A stretch of DNA of 64,000 nt, taken from the NCBI RefSeq assembly GCF_014651055.1, contig NZ_BMWD01000005.1, positions 1-64,000 on the forward strand. The letters are read 5' to 3'. A program made the position numbers and the translations under genes. The DNA comes from Streptomyces fructofermentans (GTDB lineage Bacteria > Actinomycetota > Actinomycetes > Streptomycetales > Streptomycetaceae). The notes under the pieces were generated by a model. That model saw only the letters and a list, made by a program, of their open reading frames with translations, was not told the DNA's origin and made no database searches. How positions within the stretch are numbered: position 1 is the stretch's first letter; each line of letters opens with the position of its first letter. Shown piece after piece: positions 59,654 through 64,000 of this stretch.

Positions 59654-62266
59654 TCATGAGCGGTCTGCGGGCGGAGCCGAGGTGACGGACGCGCCGTCGG
59701 GGGCTGCTTCCTCCCCTTGGCCGTACGTGTCGTCCGGGTCGGTGTCCTGGTCGCGTGCCCGGAGCGTTCCGCGCTGGAAGCCGGAGAGGGAGGAGGCCGC
59801 GCGCTCGGCGGTGAAGTCGTCCGGTCCGTCGTCCGGGCCGACGGGCCCGGCGTCCGCACCGCTGTCGGCCCTGGGGTCCTCCAGCAGTTCGGCGGCCAGG
59901 CTGGTCTGCGGAACCCGGCGCGGCAGCGGGGTGAGTCCCGCGCCGCCCCCGGACCCGTTCCCGGCCGCGCCGGACGTACGGCTCCGACCCGCGGCGCCCG
60001 AGGTGCCGAGCCCCGCGGCGGCTCGCGCTCCCGGCCCGTCCGCGGCCCGCTCCCGGGCGACGGGCTCCGCCTCCCGGGAGCGCTCGTGCGCGTGCCGTTC
60101 GGCGGCGGGAGCCGGTGCGGTCCGCGTGTCCCTCCCGGACGCCGGAGCCGTGCCGGTGCCGCTCCCGGCGGTCGTGGCGGTCGCGTCGCTCGCGGCGGAC
60201 GGTTCCGGCTCCCGGGCGTGGGAGGAGTCCGTGCTCGTCGGGTCCGTCGGCTCAGTCGTGTCCGTCCGGTCCGTCGTGCTCGTCGTGCTCGCCGTGTCCA
60301 CGGAACGGGCCTCGTCCGGGAGCGGGGCCGGGAAGGGCTCGCGGACCACGACGTCGTGCGGGACCAGCACGATCGCGGTGGTTCCGCCGTACGGCGAGGA
60401 GCGCAGGGTGACGGCGATGCCGTGCCGGGTCGCGAGCCGGGCCACGACGAACATGCCGAGCCTGAGGTCGTCGGCCAGCGCCACCACGTCGAACTGCGGG
60501 GGCTGCGCCAACTGGGCGTTGAACGAGGCGTAGTCGTCGTCGGACATCCCGAGGCCGCGGTCCTCGATCTCGACGGCCAGACCCTTGGCCACCATCGCGG
60601 CCCGCACCCCTACCGGGCTCGGCGCGGGGGAGTACGCGGTCGCGTTGTCGATGAGCTCCGCCAGCAGGTGGATGACGTCGGCGACCGCGGGCGGGGTCAG
60701 GAAGACCTCCTCGTCCGTGTGCACGTCGACCCGCTGGTACTCGGCGACCTCGCCGACCGCGCTGCGCAGGATGTCGACGAGGGCGACCGGCTCGGTCCAG
60801 CTGCGCCGGGGCTGCTCGCCGCTGATGATGACGAGGTTCTCCTCGTAGCGGCGCAACTGGCTCGCGGTGGAGTCGAGTTCGTACAGCCCCTTGAGGATCC
60901 GCGGGTCCTGGTGCTCCCGCTCCAGGGTGTCGAGCTTGCTGAGCTGGAGGTTGACCAGGTTCTGGCTCTGCCGGGCGATGCCGAGGATGACCTTCTGGAA
61001 ACCGCGCCTGGTGTCGGCGAGTTCGACCGCGGTGTGCACCGCCGTGCGCTGGGCCGCGTTGAACGCCTGCGCCACCTGGCCGAGTTCGTCGTGCCCGTAG
61101 TCCAGCGGGGGCGTGGCGGACTCCACGTCGACCGTCTCGCCCCGGTTGAGCCGCGCCACCACGTCGGGCAGCCGTTCCTCCGCCAGGCTCAGGGTGGCGA
61201 TCCGCAGCCCGCGCAGCCTGCGGGACAGGGAGCGCGTGATGCGCCAGGACACGACGACGCACAGCAGCAGGGCGACCAGGCCGCCGGCGCTCAGCGAGGC
61301 CGCCTTGACCAGGAGTCCGCGCGCCTGGTCGTCGCTGCGTTCGAGGAGACCGGCCGTCTCCTGCCGGATCAGCGCGGTGTACTGGGCGGAGAGCTTGTCC
61401 AGCGCGGTGTTCCACCGCTCCCGCGCGTCCGGCAGCTCCACCCGCCTGTCGTCGCCCGCGCCCCGGGCCCGGGCCGCCAGCACCTGGTCCTCGACGGCCT
61501 CCAGGGCCTTCCAGTCCGCCCCCTGGAGTATCCGCTCCGTCTGCGCCTTCACCGTGCCGCTGAGCGAGGGCACGAGCTGGTCCTGGACCAGCCAGCGCCG
61601 GGCGTTGACCAGTCGCGCGAACTGCGCCCGCGACTCCTCGTCGAGCTCCCCGGACGGCCACACCAGGTGGAGCTGGGCGTCCTCCTGGGACACCAGTTCC
61701 GCCGCGTGCTCCAGCGCGACGAGCGGACCGGCCTGCGAGGTGAGGTCGCCGTCGTCGACCTGGGACAGCTCCTGGAAGGCGTGGATCTGGTCGTCGATGA
61801 TCGACGTGTACTGGTCCAGCGCCTGCTGGGGCGTGATGTCGGTGGGGTCGTCGACCTGGCCCCGGTAGTACTCCAGGCTGCCCACGGAGGCGATGACCGA
61901 GTACATGCGGTCCCCGACGCGCTCGGGGGCCCGCTGGATCTCGTCGGACTGGCCGACCAGCCGGGCGACCGCCTCGTCCGTGCGCTGCCGCTGCTCGTCC
62001 AGGGCGACACGGGAACTGCCCGGCGAGGCCAGCAGCACGGCGGACAGGCTGCGTTCCTTCTGGAGCGCGAGCGCGGCGTCCGTTCCCATGGCGCCCGTCG
62101 ACCGGCTCAGCCCTGTCTGGTCGCGCAGCCTGAGCCCCTCGGAGAACATCTGGATCGTCGTCACGCCCCACATCGCGGCGAGGGTGACGCAGGGCACCAG
62201 TGCCAGGAGGATCAGCGAGAGGCGTATGGAGCCGAGACGGCGTCGGGGGCCTGTCCGTGGAGACAT
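59654..62266 (-). CDS. cvnA: Conservon sensor kinase-like protein CvnA
   Basis: An 870-residue membrane sensor. The first membrane helix is at about residues 15-37, followed by an extracellular nitrate/nitrite-sensor-like (NIT) helical domain (about 40-310), a second helix near 325-345 and a HAMP linker. A histidine-kinase-type ATPase domain spans about 480-640 (LAELIDNATAYSPAPSPV as N box, EDRGLGMSDDD as G1, LRLGMFVVARLATRHG as G2). The phospho-acceptor histidine region is degenerate, as usual for CvnA. The C-terminal 200 residues are a Ser/Thr/Pro/Ala-rich disordered tail. It heads the cvnABCD operon. Confidence 0.9.
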   Translation of the reverse strand: MSPRTGPRRRLGSIRLSLILLALVPCVTLAAMWGVTTIQMFSEGLRLRDQTGLSRSTGAMGTDAALALQKERSLSAVLLASPGSSRVALDEQRQRTDEAVARLVGQSDEIQRAPERVGDRMYSVIASVGSLEYYRGQVDDPTDITPQQALDQYTSIIDDQIHAFQELSQVDDGDLTSQAGPLVALEHAAELVSQEDAQLHLVWPSGELDEESRAQFARLVNARRWLVQDQLVPSLSGTVKAQTERILQGADWKALEAVEDQVLAARARGAGDDRRVELPDARERWNTALDKLSAQYTALIRQETAGLLERSDDQARGLLVKAASLSAGGLVALLLCVVVSWRITRSLSRRLRGLRIATLSLAEERLPDVVARLNRGETVDVESATPPLDYGHDELGQVAQAFNAAQRTAVHTAVELADTRRGFQKVILGIARQSQNLVNLQLSKLDTLEREHQDPRILKGLYELDSTASQLRRYEENLVIISGEQPRRSWTEPVALVDILRSAVGEVAEYQRVDVHTDEEVFLTPPAVADVIHLLAELIDNATAYSPAPSPVGVRAAMVAKGLAVEIEDRGLGMSDDDYASFNAQLAQPPQFDVVALADDLRLGMFVVARLATRHGIAVTLRSSPYGGTTAIVLVPHDVVVREPFPAPLPDEARSVDTASTTSTTDRTDTTEPTDPTSTDSSHAREPEPSAASDATATTAGSGTGTAPASGRDTRTAPAPAAERHAHERSREAEPVARERAADGPGARAAAGLGTSGAAGRSRTSGAAGNGSGGGAGLTPLPRRVPQTSLAAELLEDPRADSGADAGPVGPDDGPDDFTAERAASSLSGFQRGTLRARDQDTDPDDTYGQGEEAAPDGASVTSAPPADRS

Positions 62267-62501
62267 CGTCGTCCTAGAGCGATCAGCGGGGGGCGGAACG
62301 GAGGTGCGGGAGCGGGAAGGGGGCCGACGGCGGTGGGTGGCCGCGTGTCCGGCCTGGCACGGGGGATGCGCAGGATGCTATCCGTACAAGTGACCGTACG
62401 CACCGTGAGTGTCCGAATCCTTGTCGGCGCCGATACCCGGAACGCCCCGGCCCGGAACGCAGTTGCCGGGCACCTGGCACGGCAGTGCCGGGGGCACCGG
62501 C
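62267..62501. other. Spacer upstream of the conservon
   Basis: A 235-nt region between the 3' end of the binding-protein gene and cvnA, both leftward. It should hold the conservon promoter; a less GC-rich patch lies at 62375-62430. A small GGCAC/GTGCC hairpin is at 62476-62489. No gene seen. Confidence 0.4.
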
Positions 62502-63521
62502 TCAACGGGTGCCGTCGGCCGCGTACTTCGCGACGGAGGCCACGTTCTCCTTGGTGACGAACGCGGGTCCGGTGAGCACGGGCTTCTCCCCGCCGCCGCT
62601 GACGTTGCCGTTGACGCGGTACAGCCAGAGCGCGTCCACGGCGAGATAGCCCTGGAGATAGGGCTGCTGGTCCACCGCGAACTGCACGTCCCCGCTCCGC
62701 ACGGCCTTGACCAGGTTCTTGTTGAGGTCGAACGTGGCGACCTCGGCCCTGCTGCCCGCCCGTTTCACGGACTTCACCGCCGCGAGCGCGAACTCGGCCC
62801 CGTTCGTCACGACTTCGTCGATCGTCGCGTCCCGCCGCAGCGCGGCCGAGACGGAGTCGGCCACCGCGTCCATGTCGGTGCCGTCCACGTAGAGCAGATC
62901 GGTACGGCCGCCGAACGCCTTCTTCACACCGGCGCAGCGGGCCTCCACCGCGACGTTGCCCCGCTCGTGGATGACGCACAGGGCGTGCCGGGCGTCCAGG
63001 TCGTCCAGCCGGTCGCCGACGGCCCGGCCCGCCACGCTCTCGTCCTGGCCGAAGTACTGCAGCAGACCGCCGGACCTCCAGGCGTCGATGCCGGAGTTCA
63101 GCCCGACCACGGGGATGCCGGCCGCCCGGGCCGAGGCGATGGCGCTCCGCATCGCCTCGGGCTTCGCCAGGGTCACCGCGATGCCGTCCACACGGTCGGC
63201 GACGGCGTCCCGCACGAGGCCGGCCTGCCCCCGGGCGTCGGGATCGCTCTCGTACGCCAGCTCGATGCCGTCCTTGGCCGCCGCCGTCTCGGCCCCCCTG
63301 CGGACCAGCTCCCAGAACGCGTCGCCCGGAGCGCTGTGGGTGATGAGGGCGACCCTCGTACGGGCCTTGCCGGCGGCGTCCGCCCCGCCGGTGCCCCGGT
63401 CGGAGTCCGACCCTCCGGAGGCGGAGCACCCGGACGCGAGCAGGCAGCCCGCGGCGAGGACGGCCAGAACGGTGGCGCTGCCGCGTCCGAAGGGGCGCCG
63501 ACGTGAACGGGTCGGGGTCAT
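62502..63521 (-). CDS. Orphan sugar-binding-type lipoprotein
   Basis: A 339-residue periplasmic-binding-protein type 1 (RbsB-like). The signal peptide ends in LASGC (near Cys32). The mature part shows ALITHSAPGDAFWELVRRGAETAA, VDGIAVTLAKPEAM, IPVVGLNSGIDAW and VTNGAEFALAAV. No permease or ATPase gene is adjacent in the window. It may feed a distant importer or present a ligand to a sensor. ATG at 63521 with a GAGGTG box eight bases upstream. Confidence 0.83.
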   Translation of the reverse strand: MTPTRSRRRPFGRGSATVLAVLAAGCLLASGCSASGGSDSDRGTGGADAAGKARTRVALITHSAPGDAFWELVRRGAETAAAKDGIELAYESDPDARGQAGLVRDAVADRVDGIAVTLAKPEAMRSAIASARAAGIPVVGLNSGIDAWRSGGLLQYFGQDESVAGRAVGDRLDDLDARHALCVIHERGNVAVEARCAGVKKAFGGRTDLLYVDGTDMDAVADSVSAALRRDATIDEVVTNGAEFALAAVKSVKRAGSRAEVATFDLNKNLVKAVRSGDVQFAVDQQPYLQGYLAVDALWLYRVNGNVSGGGEKPVLTGPAFVTKENVASVAKYAADGTR

Positions 63522-64000
63522 GGGTGGAGCACCTCGCTGTGCGGCCGGGCAGGCATGGGGGGTGCGGAGTCGGCGTGCGTGTGGCCGGGTCGAAAGGGCC
63601 CGGTGGTCCGACCCCCGCAGGCCGGAGCCAATCGTGTGCGGCGTCCGGTAGTCAAGTGAGCGGCCTGGAAGCGCGGTTGAGGCAGGGCCGCGCGAACGCG
63701 CCGAGGGTGTGCGGGACCGGGGCCGGTGCCTCGCGAGGGCGTGCGCGCGGGAGCCCGGCGGGACCGGGGCCCGCTCGGACCGCCGCGCTCCCGGCGGGAA
63801 CGGGGGCGGGCCGCGAGCAGCGGCGTCCGCCGGGGAGGGGACGCACGCCCCGCCGAGCCCGGTATCCGGCCCGGACGGGACGCCCTCACCGGGCCCGGTG
63901 TCCGGCGAGGACGCGAGGTCCCACGGGATCCGGCACCCGGCGGGGACGCGAGGCCCCATCGGGACCGGCGTCCCGTGGCGGGGGCGCCCGCCCTGTCGCT
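63522..64000. other. Gene-free right edge
   Basis: 479 nt with no supported gene. Open frames here are GC-driven, Arg/Pro/Gly-rich and without ribosome-binding sites. The segment near 63560-63640 may hold the promoter of the leftward lipoprotein gene. An imperfect direct repeat lies at 63904-63969. Confidence 0.45.
63904..63969. repeat. Imperfect direct repeat, period 35
   Basis: Two 31-nt copies (63904-63934 and 63939-63969) sharing GGCGRGGACGCGAGGYCCCA and a variable end. Short and possibly part of a longer array beyond the window. Confidence 0.5.

Overview
The window is chromosomal DNA from a high-GC actinomycete, almost certainly a Streptomyces. Codons are strongly biased to G/C at the third position, GTG and TTG starts are frequent, and the gene content is typical of the genus: whiI, a conservon, ngcEFG, rok7B7, and a hemE/hemY/hemQ heme set. 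From memory, the gene order follows the S. coelicolor stretch around SCO6005 to SCO6068 (ngcEFG, rok7B7, xylFGH, dxs, fadB/thiolase, whiI, hemE, hemY, hemQ, murC, msrB, conservon). I could not run an alignment to confirm this.

Left part (1-29200), sugar uptake and glycan use. A large secreted GH92 alpha-mannosidase reads left. Divergent from it is an ngcEFG-type N-acetylglucosamine/chitobiose importer with a DasR-like site in its promoter. Next come the ROK regulator rok7B7 and the xylFGH xylose importer, which has a Rok7B7-type motif upstream. dxs (isoprenoid precursors), a cationic amino-acid permease, a NYN-domain protein and a beta-propeller-like protein follow. A two-gene fatty-acid beta-oxidation operon (thiolase and FadB-like fusion) reads left. 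A second sugar locus has a GH2 beta-mannosidase plus LacI regulator divergent from a three-gene ABC importer, with palindromic operators between them. Neither ABC sugar importer of the ngc type encodes its own ATPase, so a shared MsiK-type ATPase encoded elsewhere is expected.

Middle part (29200-48600), housekeeping, development and an unusual cluster. It holds an RNase D, the sporulation regulator whiI with a good sigma-WhiG promoter, a DUF3000 protein, and the heme genes hemE and hemY-hemQ (coproporphyrin-dependent route). Also here are a rhomboid protease, a CoA-disulfide-reductase-like flavoprotein, a DUF4349 lipoprotein and a secreted S33 peptidase. The least understood block is 41852-46475. 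It has four leftward genes: two paralogous membrane-anchored DUF4142 proteins, a DUF692 (MNIO-type) iron enzyme fused to a SCO6045-like domain, and a TIGR04222 membrane protein. I propose it as a protein/peptide-modifying system. A PTH2-like hydrolase, a small zinc ribbon and a lipoprotein deacetylase follow.

Right part (48600-64000). It contains a Tat-exported PhoX/DUF839 protein, an SPFH protein, a SulP transporter with a translationally coupled upstream mini-gene, a small secreted protein, ZapE, a RibD-C reductase, murC and msrB. The end holds a complete four-gene conservon (cvnA-B-C-D) and an orphan periplasmic-binding-type lipoprotein.

Ten genes have a -10-like hexamer 6 to 8 nt before the start codon and no obvious ribosome-binding site, so leaderless transcripts appear common here. 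I saw no tRNA, rRNA, insertion sequence, phage gene or CRISPR array.
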